Assembly (NCBI GenBank): GCA_035604685.1
Contig: DATNIB010000035.1
Coordinates: 62,001 to 126,000, forward strand
Direction of reading: 5' to 3'
Source: DATNIB01 sp035604685
Lineage (GTDB): Bacteria > Actinomycetota > Acidimicrobiia > Acidimicrobiales > RAAP-2
DNA length: 64,000 bases
Positions 33,953 through 42,071 of this stretch are shown here, one piece after another; the stretch's first letter is position 1; each line of letters begins with the position of its first letter. The position numbers and the translations under genes were made by a program. Under the pieces are notes generated by a model. That model made no database searches. It was given only the letters and a program-made list of their open reading frames with translations, and had not been told where the DNA came from.

Positions 33953-35079
33953 CGACCGACCTGGCACCGCTCGAGGTGGCGACCCGCCTGCCGCGCCTGC
34001 GGGCCGCCCTGGGCGATGCGGAGGTCGACGCCCTCATCGTCACCACCCTCGCCAACGTCCGCTACCTCACCGGCTTCAGCGGCTCGGCCGGCGTGGTGGT
34101 CGTGACCGAGAGCGCGGTGATGCTCACGACCGACGGCCGCTACCGCACCCAGTCGGCCGAGCAGCTGGCCGCGGTCGGCGTCGACGCCATGGTGTCCATC
34201 GAGATCGGCGACGCCCAGACCCAACGCGACGCCGTGCGCGCGCTCGTGACGGGCGCCACGGCGAGCCGGATCGGGCTCGAGGCCGACAGCGTGACGTGGT
34301 CGTCACAACGGCGCTGGGCGGAGCTCATGGAGGAGGCTGGGTCGCTCGTGCCGACGACCGGCGTGGTCGAGGCCCTGCGCGAGGTGAAGGACCCCGGTGA
34401 GATCGCCCGCATGGGCCGCGCCGCCGCCATCGCCGACGCCGCGCTGGCCGAGGTCCTTCCGCTCTTCGCGGACGCCGGGAACCGGACGCTGACCGAGCTC
34501 GAGTTCGCGCTGGCCCTCGACACCGCCATGCGCCGCGGCGGGGCCGAGGACCGCGCCTTCGACACGATCGTGGCCGCCGGACCCAACTCGGCCAAGCCCC
34601 ACCACCAACCGACCGAACGGCCGATCCGCCCGGGCGACCCCGTCGTGGTCGATTTCGGTGCCATCTTCGAGGGCTACCGCTCGGACATGACGCGGACCTT
34701 CTGCATCGGCGGGCCGCCGGCGGGCGAGCTGGCGCGGGTGTTCGCCGTCGTGGCCGACTCCCAGGCGAAGGGCGTGGCCGCGGTCGCCCCGGGGATGGCC
34801 GCCCGGGACGTCGACCAGGTCTGCCGGGACGTGATCGCGGCGGCCGGCTGGGCCGAGCGGTTCGAGCACGGCACCGGGCACGGTGTGGGCCTCGACATCC
34901 ACGAGGCCCCGACGGTCAGCCCGCAGGGCACTGCTATCCTCGCCGCCGGCGTTGTCGTGACCGTCGAACCCGGGGTGTACCTGCCCGGCATCGGCGGGGT
35001 CCGCATCGAGGACACCCTGGTCGTCACCGAGGACGGCAGCCGCCCGCTCACCACCTTCACCAAGGACGTCGCCGCCTGA
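33949..35079 (+). CDS. pepQ: M24-family Xaa-Pro dipeptidase/aminopeptidase
   Basis: Metallopeptidase of 376 residues with an N-terminal creatinase-like domain (NVRYLTGFSGSAGVV) and a C-terminal pita-bread domain. The metal ligands are in VVVDFGAIFEGYRSDMTRTF (two Asp), EHGTGHGVGLDIHE (His), VVTVEPGVYLPG (Glu) and GVRIEDTLVV (Glu). It cleaves peptides with Pro at the second position. Location between aroQ and efp is the common actinobacterial arrangement. GAGGAGGAGACG precedes the ATG. Confidence 0.93.
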   Translation: MTTDLAPLEVATRLPRLRAALGDAEVDALIVTTLANVRYLTGFSGSAGVVVVTESAVMLTTDGRYRTQSAEQLAAVGVDAMVSIEIGDAQTQRDAVRALVTGATASRIGLEADSVTWSSQRRWAELMEEAGSLVPTTGVVEALREVKDPGEIARMGRAAAIADAALAEVLPLFADAGNRTLTELEFALALDTAMRRGGAEDRAFDTIVAAGPNSAKPHHQPTERPIRPGDPVVVDFGAIFEGYRSDMTRTFCIGGPPAGELARVFAVVADSQAKGVAAVAPGMAARDVDQVCRDVIAAAGWAERFEHGTGHGVGLDIHEAPTVSPQGTAILAAGVVVTVEPGVYLPGIGGVRIEDTLVVTEDGSRPLTTFTKDVAA

Positions 35080-35639
35080 TGGCCGTCTCCACCAACGACC
35101 TGAAGAACGGGATGACCCTCGATCTCCCCGAGGGTCTGTTCAACGTCGTCGAGTTCCAGCACGTGAAGCCCGGGAAGGGTGGCGCGTTCGTGCGCACCAA
35201 GCTGAAGAACGTGCGCACCGGCGCCGTCTTGGAGCGCACCTACCGGGCCGACGAGAAGCTGGAACAGGCCATCATCGACAAGCGCGACATGCAGTTCCTC
35301 TACCGGGACGCCGGCGACTACGTCTTCATGGACACGACCAGCTACGAGCAGCTGAACGTCCCGGCCGGCTCGCTCGGGGATGCGCCGAACTACCTGAAGG
35401 AGGGCGACGGCGCCAACCTCCAGCTCTACGGCACAGAGATCGTGGGGGTCGACCTGCCGGCCTCGGTCGAGCTGACGGTGGCCGAGACCGAGCCCGGCGT
35501 CCAGGGCGACCGCGTGTCGGGCGCGCGCAAGCCGGCCACGCTCTCGACCGGGCTCACCTTGTTGGTGCCCCTGTTCGTGGAACCGGGCGACGTCATCAAG
35601 GTCGACACGCGCACCGGCGAGTACCTGACGCGGGCCTAG
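35079..35639 (+). CDS. efp: Elongation factor P
   Basis: Translation factor that rescues ribosomes stalled at polyproline. The 186-residue protein has the tip loop HVKPGKGGAFVRTKLKN, with Lys33 at the position modified in some bacteria, the central OB domain and a C-terminal SVELTVAETEPGVQGDRVSG...KPATLSTGLTLLVPLFVEPGDVIKVDTRTGEYLTR region seen in sections. TGATG overlap with pepQ. Proline-rich proteins in this window (priA, gene 27542 neighbours) are plausible clients. Confidence 0.98.
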   Translation: MAVSTNDLKNGMTLDLPEGLFNVVEFQHVKPGKGGAFVRTKLKNVRTGAVLERTYRADEKLEQAIIDKRDMQFLYRDAGDYVFMDTTSYEQLNVPAGSLGDAPNYLKEGDGANLQLYGTEIVGVDLPASVELTVAETEPGVQGDRVSGARKPATLSTGLTLLVPLFVEPGDVIKVDTRTGEYLTRA

Positions 35640-35647
35640 GGGAGCGC

Positions 35648-36055
35648 GTGGCCCCGTCCGAGGGCGCCACCCGGCACCAGGCCCGCGAGCGGGCGTTGCT
35701 CATCCTCTACGAAGCCGAGATGAAGTCCCTCCCGCCGTCGAGCGTGCTCGAGGAGCTCGCCGTCACCCCCGACGTCTTCGCGGTGGCCCTGGTGCGCTCG
35801 ACCGAGGAGCACCAGGACGAGGCCGACGCCCTCATCGCGGCGGCCGCGGTGGGCTGGCCGATCGACCGGCTGGCCGTCCTCGACCGGCTGGTGCTCCGCC
35901 TGGCCGTGGCCGAGCTCCTCGACCCCGACGGCCCCCCCATGCCGGTCGTGATCGACGAGGCCGTCGAGCTGGCCAAGTCCTACTCGACCGAGGCGTCGGG
36001 GGGTTTCGTGAACGGCGTCTTGTCCACCGTCGCCACCCGCATCGCCGAGCGATGA
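35648..36055 (+). CDS. nusB: Transcription antitermination protein NusB
   Basis: All-helical RNA-binding protein acting with NusE/S10 in rRNA antitermination. The 135-residue protein has RHQARERALLILYEAE at the start and WPIDRLAVLDRLVLRLAVAELL, VVIDEAVELAKSYSTEASGGFVNGVLSTVA typical of the family. The GTG at 35648 follows efp by 8 bp with GGGAG as a weak ribosome-binding site. Confidence 0.96.
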   Translation: MAPSEGATRHQARERALLILYEAEMKSLPPSSVLEELAVTPDVFAVALVRSTEEHQDEADALIAAAAVGWPIDRLAVLDRLVLRLAVAELLDPDGPPMPVVIDEAVELAKSYSTEASGGFVNGVLSTVATRIAER

Positions 36056-36074
36056 GGGTGCCGGGCGGCACAGT

Positions 36075-36080
36075 TATGGT
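36075..36080 (+). promoter_or_regulatory. Predicted -10 (TATGGT) upstream of dcd
   Basis: TATGGT lies 5 nt before an ATG at 36086 that opens a 15-codon ORF and 47 nt before the dcd ATG. Transcription should start at about 36086-36087. Confidence 0.45.
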
Positions 36081-36085
36081 GAGCC

Positions 36086-36133
36086 ATGTCCCGGCCCCCT
36101 GAGCGACCTCCGCGGGACGGGACGCCATGCTGA
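36086..36133 (+). other. Possible leaderless 15-codon ORF overlapping the dcd start
   Basis: The frame reads MSRPPERPPRDGTPC and stops at 36131-36133, just past the dcd ATG (36127). Its start lies at the predicted transcription start. Translation of this ORF could deliver ribosomes to dcd, which has no good Shine-Dalgarno sequence. Confidence 0.35.
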
Positions 36134-37305
36134 CGCTGCCGCCGGGCGAGGGCGTCCTCGCCCACCAGCACCTGCTCGGGGCGATCGACGACGGCGTGAT
36201 CGACGCCGAGTCGGCGGTGCCGGCCGCCAACGTGCAGCCCGCCTCGATCGACCTCCGACTGGGGCCGGTGGCCTACCCGGTGCGCTGCAGCTTCCTCCCC
36301 GACACCGACCCGGTCGAGCGCAAGCTGGCCTGGCACAAGATCGCGGAGCTCGATCTACGCGGCGACGGTGCCATCTTGGAGGTGAAGCGGCCGTACCTCA
36401 TCCCGCTCCAGGAGCGGCTGGCGCTGCCGCCCGCGGTGCGGGCCAAGGCCAACCCCAAGAGCTCGACCGGCCGCGCCGACGTCTTCACTCGCGTCATCAG
36501 CGACTACAGCGACCGCTTCGACGAGGTGGCGGCCGGCTACCAGGGCCCGCTCTACCTCGAGGTGGTGCCGCTGTCCTTCCCCATCCGCGTGCGGGAAGAC
36601 TTGGCCCTCAACCAGCTCCGCCTCTCGGTCGGCCAGACCGCCCTCTCCGACGGGGAGGTGCGGCGCTTCCACGCCGACGTCCACCCCTTGTTGTACAAGG
36701 ACGGCCGACCGGTCGATCCGGACCGGCTGATGCTGGCGGGCGGCCTCTTCCTCGGGCTCGACCTGCGCGGCGACAAGGACCGGCGGGTCGGCTACCGGGC
36801 GAAGGAGCACGCGCCGCTGCTCGATTTGTCGAGCACCACCCAGGACCCGAAGCGGTTCTGGGAGCCGGTCGAGCGCGAGGACGGCAACCGGATCGTGCTC
36901 ATCCCGCAGCGTTTCTACCTCCTCATGTCGAACGAGGCGGTGGCGATCCCCCCGCAGCTGGCCTCGGAGATGACCGCCTACGACCCGACCAGCGGGGAGC
37001 TGCGCACCCACTACGCGGGCTTCTTCGACCCGGGCTTCGGCTACGACCCGGCGGGCACCCACAGCGGCTCGCGCGCCGCGCTCGAGGTGCGCGCCCACGA
37101 CGTGCCGTTCATGATCGAGCACGGCCAACGGGTCTGCAAGCTCACCTTCGACCGCATGCTGGCCGCGCCCGACCAGCTCTACGGCGATGCGATGGGCTCC
37201 AACTACCAGCGCCAGGACGAGACGCTCTCCAAGCACTTCGTGAAGCCGAGACGGCGGGCCCGTCCGGGGTCCGAGCAACCCGAGCTGTTGGAGGTCGACG
37301 GCTAG
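36127..37305 (+). CDS. dcd: 2'-Deoxycytidine 5'-triphosphate deaminase (long, duplicated DCD family)
   Basis: The 392-residue protein is about twice the size of ordinary Dcd and resembles the long DCD family with two dUTPase-like halves. The first half has VQPASIDLRLGPVAYPVRCSFLP and RAKANPKSSTGRADVFTRVISD; the second has RFYLLMSNEAVAIPPQLASEM, LRTHYAGFFDPGFGYDP and a C-terminal CKLTFDRMLAAP. The reaction is dCTP to dUTP plus ammonia, feeding thymidylate synthesis. Its stop codon abuts the stop codon of the convergent SDR gene with no bases between. Confidence 0.9.
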   Translation: MLTLPPGEGVLAHQHLLGAIDDGVIDAESAVPAANVQPASIDLRLGPVAYPVRCSFLPDTDPVERKLAWHKIAELDLRGDGAILEVKRPYLIPLQERLALPPAVRAKANPKSSTGRADVFTRVISDYSDRFDEVAAGYQGPLYLEVVPLSFPIRVREDLALNQLRLSVGQTALSDGEVRRFHADVHPLLYKDGRPVDPDRLMLAGGLFLGLDLRGDKDRRVGYRAKEHAPLLDLSSTTQDPKRFWEPVEREDGNRIVLIPQRFYLLMSNEAVAIPPQLASEMTAYDPTSGELRTHYAGFFDPGFGYDPAGTHSGSRAALEVRAHDVPFMIEHGQRVCKLTFDRMLAAPDQLYGDAMGSNYQRQDETLSKHFVKPRRRARPGSEQPELLEVDG

Positions 37306-38151
37306 TCAGTCGGCCGGGTGCGCGGCCGCGCGGAGCGCGGCGGCGAGCGCCTCGCGCTTCGGCTGGCGGTCCCGGCGCAGCGGCCCGGTGACGAGGCCAC
37401 CGTCGACCGGCAGGGTGATGCCGTTCACGTAGGCCGAGGCGTCGCTCGCCAGCCACAGCACGGCCTCGGCGACGTCGGTCGGCCGGCCCGCGCGCTGAAT
37501 GGGCGCGGCGTTGGCGATGGCGGCGCCGGCCAGGGCGACGCTGTCCTGCGCCTCGGCTCCGGTGAGCCCCGCGGCGCGGCCGAAGATGGCGGTGGCGATG
37601 GCACCGGGCGCGACGGCGTTCACCCGCACCCCGTGCTCGCCCAGTTCGTTGGCGGTCGTCCTCGTCAGCTGGATGACGGCGGCCTTGCCGGCGCCGTAGT
37701 CGTGGCCCCCGTAGTTGGCGAGCACGCCGGCCGCGCTGGCGGTGTTGATGATGCTGCCGCGGCCCGCCGGGCGCATGACCCGCGCCGCGGCCCGGATGCC
37801 GAGGAACACGCCGCGCAAGAGGACGGACACCACTCGGTCGAAGACGGCCACGTCCATGTCCTCCACCATGCCGAGCGAGCCGCCGATGCCGGCGTTGTTG
37901 AACACCGAGTCGAGGCCGCCGAACTCGGCCAGCGACATCTCGATGGCCCGCTCGATCTCGCCCTCCACGGAGACGTCGACGTGGACGTAGCGGGCGGCGT
38001 CACCGAGCTCGGCCGCGATGGTCTTGCCCCGGTCGTCGTCGATGTCGGCCAGGACCACGGTCGCGCCCTCGCTGGCGAACAGCCGAGCGGTGCCCTCGCC
38101 GATGCCGCTGGCCGCACCGGTGATGACGGTGCGGTGTCCCTGGAGCCGCAT
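37306..38151 (-). CDS. Short-chain dehydrogenase/reductase (SDR) family oxidoreductase
   Basis: Classical NAD(P)-dependent SDR of 281 residues. The TGAASGIGEGTARLF cofactor motif, VLADIDDDRGK (Asp favouring NAD), NNAGIGGS, catalytic Ser in NTASAAGVL and the HDYGAGKAAV YxxxK motif are present. The substrate is unknown. ATG 38151 has AAGGAG 7 nt upstream; the longer frame to 38214 lacks family similarity. Confidence 0.92.
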   Translation of the reverse strand: MRLQGHRTVITGAASGIGEGTARLFASEGATVVLADIDDDRGKTIAAELGDAARYVHVDVSVEGEIERAIEMSLAEFGGLDSVFNNAGIGGSLGMVEDMDVAVFDRVVSVLLRGVFLGIRAAARVMRPAGRGSIINTASAAGVLANYGGHDYGAGKAAVIQLTRTTANELGEHGVRVNAVAPGAIATAIFGRAAGLTGAEAQDSVALAGAAIANAAPIQRAGRPTDVAEAVLWLASDASAYVNGITLPVDGGLVTGPLRRDRQPKREALAAALRAAAHPAD

Positions 38152-38221
38152 GGGGGGTCTCCTTGCATTGCCGACCCCCCCATTCTCGTCCCGCCCGGGG
38201 CGCGAGCCGCGCATAGGGGCG

Positions 38222-38938
38222 CTAGGCGTCCCGCCTCCGGCGGGAGAGGAACTGGCGCACGGCGGCGCGCGCGTCGTGGCGGATCTCGGGGCCGTGGGTG
38301 AAGGCGGCCATCTCGTAGTCGACCTCGCCCAGGCGCGCCGCGGTGTCCTTGGACAGGGCCACGTTCGAACAGAAGGCGGCGATGGAGTACGAGATCTTGT
38401 CCCGCCAGTTGAAGAGGGCGTCCCCGGTGACGAGGATGCCCGGGCGTTCGAGGAGGAACGAGCAGTGGCCGGGGGAGTGGCCGGGGGTGTGCAGGACGCG
38501 GATGCCCCCGCCCACCGGCACGAGGTCGCCCTCCTTCAGGGTGCCGTCGACCTCACAGGCGGGCAGCTTGTTCCCGAAGTAGGTGAGGACCTTGGCGATC
38601 GGGCGGCTGGTGTCGAGCGGCGGCCGCCGCCCCTCGCGCAGGAACCCGGCGTCGTGCTCCCCGATGTGGACCGGGGCGCTCGTGTGGTCCCGCATCGTCG
38701 CCGCACCGCCCACGTGGTCGCTGTGGGCGTGGGTGAGCAGGATCAACGACACGTCCGCGGGACGCTTCCCGATGAGGGAGAGCGCGGCCAGCAGGCGCTT
38801 GGGGGCTCCCTTCAGGCCGGCGTCGATCAGCGCCAGGGTCCCGTCGTCGTCTTGCACCGCGAACGAGTTGATCGCGCTCGACCCGACCGTCGGGATCCGC
38901 CACACCCCGGGGGCCAGCTGGACCGGTGGGCTCGGCAT
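38222..38938 (-). CDS. Metallo-beta-lactamase-fold hydrolase
   Basis: The 238-residue protein has the zinc-binding HAHSDH motif (ILLTHAHSDHVGG), HTPGHSPGHCSFLL, TGDALFNW and a late His in AFTHGPEIRHD. It resembles glyoxalase II-like or lactonase-type hydrolases; the substrate cannot be inferred. It lies 70 bp upstream of the SDR gene on the same strand, so they may be cotranscribed. CAGGCT 6 nt before its ATG may be the -10. Confidence 0.9.
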   Translation of the reverse strand: MPSPPVQLAPGVWRIPTVGSSAINSFAVQDDDGTLALIDAGLKGAPKRLLAALSLIGKRPADVSLILLTHAHSDHVGGAATMRDHTSAPVHIGEHDAGFLREGRRPPLDTSRPIAKVLTYFGNKLPACEVDGTLKEGDLVPVGGGIRVLHTPGHSPGHCSFLLERPGILVTGDALFNWRDKISYSIAAFCSNVALSKDTAARLGEVDYEMAAFTHGPEIRHDARAAVRQFLSRRRRDA

Positions 38939-39024
38939 CGAACCAGCCTGCCACGGCGTACGGCGTGGCGCGATTCGCCGACCAAACGCACGCCAGCCCG
39001 AGCTGGCGACGCGGGGCCCGGTGC

Positions 39025-39030
39025 TATGGT
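39025..39030 (+). promoter_or_regulatory. Predicted -10 (TATGGT) of the pyr operon
   Basis: TATGGT would start transcription near 39037, just before the predicted PyrR-binding loop, leaving a leader of about 47 nt. Confidence 0.45.
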
Positions 39031-39040
39031 CTTTCTCTGA

Positions 39041-39071
39041 CCGTGAAGTGGGTCCCGTGAGGCCCGTACGG
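39041..39071 (+). promoter_or_regulatory. PyrR-binding loop in the pyr operon leader
   Basis: CCGT (39041-39044) pairs with ACGG (39068-39071), followed by a purine GAA bulge on the 5' side and an upper stem with GGG/CCC. The loop TCCCGTGAGG (39053-39062) matches the known PyrR recognition consensus UCCNGNGAGG. AGGAGG of the pyrR ribosome-binding site starts 3 nt after the stem, so PyrR-UMP binding would most likely block translation, as proposed for mycobacteria. Confidence 0.75.
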
Positions 39072-39083
39072 ACAGGAGGAGCA

Positions 39084-39653
39084 GTGGCCGAACGCGAGCG
39101 CAGTCACACCCGTCCGCTCGGCGGCCGTTTCGTTCCCCACTCCCAGGTCCTCACGGCGGCCGACGTGCAGCGGGCGCTCACGCGCATGGCCCACGAGGTG
39201 GCCGAGCGCAACGGCGGCCTGGAAGACGTGGTCCTGGTGGGGTTGCAGACCGGCGGCGTCGACCTGGCCAACCGCATGGCCAAGGTGCTGCGCGACACCG
39301 AGGGCGAAGAGGTCATGGTGGGCACCCTCGACGTCGCCTTCTACCGCGACGACATCGGCCTGCGCCCGGTCCTGCCCGAGGCGGCGACCGTGATCCCGAC
39401 CGACCTGACCGGGCTGGTCGTCGTCCTGGTCGACGATGTCCTGTTCACCGGCCGCACGGTGCGCGCCGCCCTCAACGCGCTGGCCGACTACGGCCGGGCC
39501 CGCTCGGTGCAGCTAGCCGTGATGGTCGACCGCGGCCATCGTGAGCTGCCCATCCGGCCCGACTACGTCGGCAAGAACCTGCCCACCCGCCGCGACGAGA
39601 TGGTGGACGTGACCGAGGACGGCGTCGCCATCGGCACCCTGGAGGACCGCTGA
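39084..39653 (+). CDS. pyrR: Pyrimidine operon regulator PyrR / uracil phosphoribosyltransferase
   Basis: UMP-dependent RNA-binding regulator, often with uracil phosphoribosyltransferase activity. The 189-residue protein has VLVGLQTGGVDLANRMAKVL, FYRDDIGLRP, the PRPP loop VVLVDDVLFTGRTVRAALNAL and VMVDRGHRELPIRPDYVGKNLPT. GTG 39084 follows ACAGGAGGAGCA. First gene of pyrR-pyrB-pyrC-carA-carB-pyrD-pyrF. The stop is overlapped by pyrB as CTGA. Confidence 0.96.
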   Translation: MAERERSHTRPLGGRFVPHSQVLTAADVQRALTRMAHEVAERNGGLEDVVLVGLQTGGVDLANRMAKVLRDTEGEEVMVGTLDVAFYRDDIGLRPVLPEAATVIPTDLTGLVVVLVDDVLFTGRTVRAALNALADYGRARSVQLAVMVDRGHRELPIRPDYVGKNLPTRRDEMVDVTEDGVAIGTLEDR

Positions 39654-40696
39654 CCACCCTGGCCCAGCCGACCGACGCCGCGGGAGCTGCCCTCGAGTCA
39701 CCGGCGGCCCCCTTCGGCCGCCATCTCCTGTCGATCGCCGACCTCGGGGTGGCGGGGATCGCCGAGGTGCTGGGCGTGGCCGAGGCCTTCGCCGAGGTGG
39801 AGCGCCGGGCCATCCCGAAGGTCCCGACCCTGCGCGGCAAGGTGATCGCGACCTTGTTCTTCGAGGAGTCGACGCGCACCCGCCTGTCCTTCGAGACGGC
39901 GGCCAAGCGGCTCTCGGCCGACGTGCTCTCGCTGGCCGTCGCCACCTCCGCCGTGAAGAAGGGGGAGTCGCTGCGCGACACGGTCGAGACCGTCGAGGCG
40001 CTGGGCATCGACGCCCTGATCATCCGGCACGCCTCGTCGGGCGCGCCGCTGCAGGTGGCGCGCTGGGCCAAGCGGGCGCGGGTCGTGAACGCGGGCGACG
40101 GCTGGCACGAGCACCCCACCCAGGCCCTGGTGGACTGCTTCACCATCCGCCAGGTGATCGCGGAGCGGACCGGCGTCGACCCCGCCTCGCTCGGCGTCTC
40201 GTGCTTCGCTGGCCTGCGGATCCTCTTGGTGGGCGACATCGCCCACAGCCGGGTGGCCCGCTCCGCCGTGCTCGCCTACGCGGCGCTCGGCGCCGAGGTG
40301 ACGGTGGTCGGCCCGAGCAGCCTGCTCCCGCCCGGGATCGAGCGGTGGGCGGTGCGGGTGGGGACCGACCTCGACGCCGAGCTGGCCCGGGCCGACGTCG
40401 TCTCGTTGCTCCGCCTCCAGTCCGAGCGGGGCAGCGGCGAGTTCGTCCCGACCCTGCGCGAGTACACGGCCCGCTTCGGCCTCACCGCGGCGCGCGCCGA
40501 GCGGCTGGCGCCCCACACGATCGTGACCCACCCCGGCCCGATGGTGCGCGGGGTCGAGATCGCCTCCGACGTGGCCGAACTGCCCAACTCGGTGATTACG
40601 CGCCAGGTGACCAACGGCGTGGCCGTCCGCATGGCCACGCTGTTCCTGCTGCTCGGTGCCGAGGGTTCGGCGGAGCTGGCGGCGGGTCGTGGCTGA
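39650..40696 (+). CDS. pyrB: Aspartate carbamoyltransferase catalytic subunit, probable CTG start
   Basis: Carbamoyl phosphate plus aspartate to carbamoyl aspartate. The protein has FFEESTRTRLSFETAAKRL, STRT and SVKKGESLRDTVET-like motifs, IIRHASSGAP, NAGDGWHEHPTQALVD and HPGPMVRGVEI. The N-terminal FGRHLLSIADL is a family hallmark, but the first standard start (GTG 39749) lies downstream of it. The frame is open to CTG 39650, which overlaps the pyrR stop as CTGA; there is no ATG, GTG or TTG in between. From that CTG the length is 348 residues. pyrI is not present. Confidence 0.93.
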   Translation: MTTLAQPTDAAGAALESPAAPFGRHLLSIADLGVAGIAEVLGVAEAFAEVERRAIPKVPTLRGKVIATLFFEESTRTRLSFETAAKRLSADVLSLAVATSAVKKGESLRDTVETVEALGIDALIIRHASSGAPLQVARWAKRARVVNAGDGWHEHPTQALVDCFTIRQVIAERTGVDPASLGVSCFAGLRILLVGDIAHSRVARSAVLAYAALGAEVTVVGPSSLLPPGIERWAVRVGTDLDAELARADVVSLLRLQSERGSGEFVPTLREYTARFGLTAARAERLAPHTIVTHPGPMVRGVEIASDVAELPNSVITRQVTNGVAVRMATLFLLLGAEGSAELAAGRG

Positions 40697-42071
40697 GCGG
40701 GCGGCGAAGACCCTCGTCATCCGCGGCGGCCGGGTCGTCGACGGGGAAGCGGGCGCCGCGCCGCGCCGCGCCGATGTGGCCATCGAAGGCGGGGCCATCG
40801 TGGCGGTGGGAGAAGGGCTGTCGGTGCCCGCGGGGGCGCGGGTGCTCGACGCCGGCGGCTGCGTGGTCGGCCCGGGCCTGGTCGACCTCCACGCCCACCT
40901 GCGCCAGCCGGGTGCCGAGGAGGCCGAAACGGTGGAGTCGGCCAGCCGGGCGGCGGCGCTCGGGGGCTACACCGCGGTGGTCGCCATGCCGAACACCGAG
41001 CCCGCCATCGACTCGGCCGAGATGGTGCGCGCGGTCCTGGGGCTGGGACGGGCTGCCCCGTGCGAGGTGGCGGTCGCCGGGGCCATCACCGTCGGGCGGG
41101 CCGGCGAGCGCCTCGCGCCGATGGCCGAGCTGGCCGCGCTCGGTGTGGTCCTGTTCACCGACGACGGGCGCGGCGTCCAGGACGGCGCGCTCCTGCGCCG
41201 AGCCCTCGACTACGCGCGGGGGCTCGGGGTGACGTTGGCCGAGCACTGCGAGGACGAGGCCATCGCGGCGGGCGGGGTCATGCACGAGGGCGAGTGGTCA
41301 GGCCGGCTCGGGCTCCCCGGTGCGCCGGCGGCCGCCGAGGAGGCGATGCTCGGTCGGGACCTGGCGCTCGTGCGCGCCACCGGGGCACCGATGCACTTCC
41401 TCCACCTCTCGACCGCGGGCTCGGTGGAGCTGGTGCGGCGCGCCAAGCGCGACGGGCTCCCGGTCACGGCCGAGGTCACGCCGCACCACCTCGTGCTCGA
41501 CGACGCCGAGGTGGCGGCCTACGACCCCGTCTTCCGCGTCAATCCGCCGCTGCGCACGCGCGCCGACATGGCGGCCCTCTGGGAGGGGCTGGCCGACGGG
41601 ACGATCGACGCCGTGGCGACCGACCACGCGCCGCACCCCCCCGAGGCGAAGGATCAGCCCTTCGACCAGGCCCCGCCGGGCATGCTCGGCCTCGAGACCG
41701 CGCTGGCGGTGGTGGCCGGCGCGCTGGCGGGGGCCGAGAAGGACGGCGACGGCACCCTGGGGCCGGTCGCCGGTCGCCTGTCGCTGCCCGGCCTCTGGTG
41801 GGACATGAGCGTCGCGCCCGCGGCGATCGCGCGCCTCGGACCGCTCGACCTGCGTCCGGGGGGCCACAGCGCGCAGGGCGGACCCGTGGCGCCCGGGGCG
41901 GCGGCCAACCTGTGCGTGTTCGACCCGGCGGCCAGCTGGACGGTGGACCCGGGGGCGCTCGCCAGCCGGAGCGCCAACACGCCCTACCGCGGCCGGACGC
42001 TCGTCGGGCGGGTGCGCCACACGGTCCTGCGCGGCGAACCGGTGGTGGTGGACGCGGCGGCTCAAGGGTGA
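40689..42071 (+). CDS. pyrC: Dihydroorotase
   Basis: Zinc amidohydrolase of 460 residues closing the dihydroorotate ring. VDLHAHLRQPGAEEAETVES supplies the HxH metal ligands; AEHCEDEAIAAGG, HFLHLSTAGSVELV, EVTPHHLVLDD and ATDHAPHPPEAKDQPFDQAPPGMLGLETAL follow the class I pattern, with catalytic Asp in TDHAPH. GTG 40689 overlaps pyrB by 8 nt; the stop overlaps carA as GTGA. Confidence 0.96.
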   Translation: MAERAAKTLVIRGGRVVDGEAGAAPRRADVAIEGGAIVAVGEGLSVPAGARVLDAGGCVVGPGLVDLHAHLRQPGAEEAETVESASRAAALGGYTAVVAMPNTEPAIDSAEMVRAVLGLGRAAPCEVAVAGAITVGRAGERLAPMAELAALGVVLFTDDGRGVQDGALLRRALDYARGLGVTLAEHCEDEAIAAGGVMHEGEWSGRLGLPGAPAAAEEAMLGRDLALVRATGAPMHFLHLSTAGSVELVRRAKRDGLPVTAEVTPHHLVLDDAEVAAYDPVFRVNPPLRTRADMAALWEGLADGTIDAVATDHAPHPPEAKDQPFDQAPPGMLGLETALAVVAGALAGAEKDGDGTLGPVAGRLSLPGLWWDMSVAPAAIARLGPLDLRPGGHSAQGGPVAPGAAANLCVFDPAASWTVDPGALASRSANTPYRGRTLVGRVRHTVLRGEPVVVDAAAQG

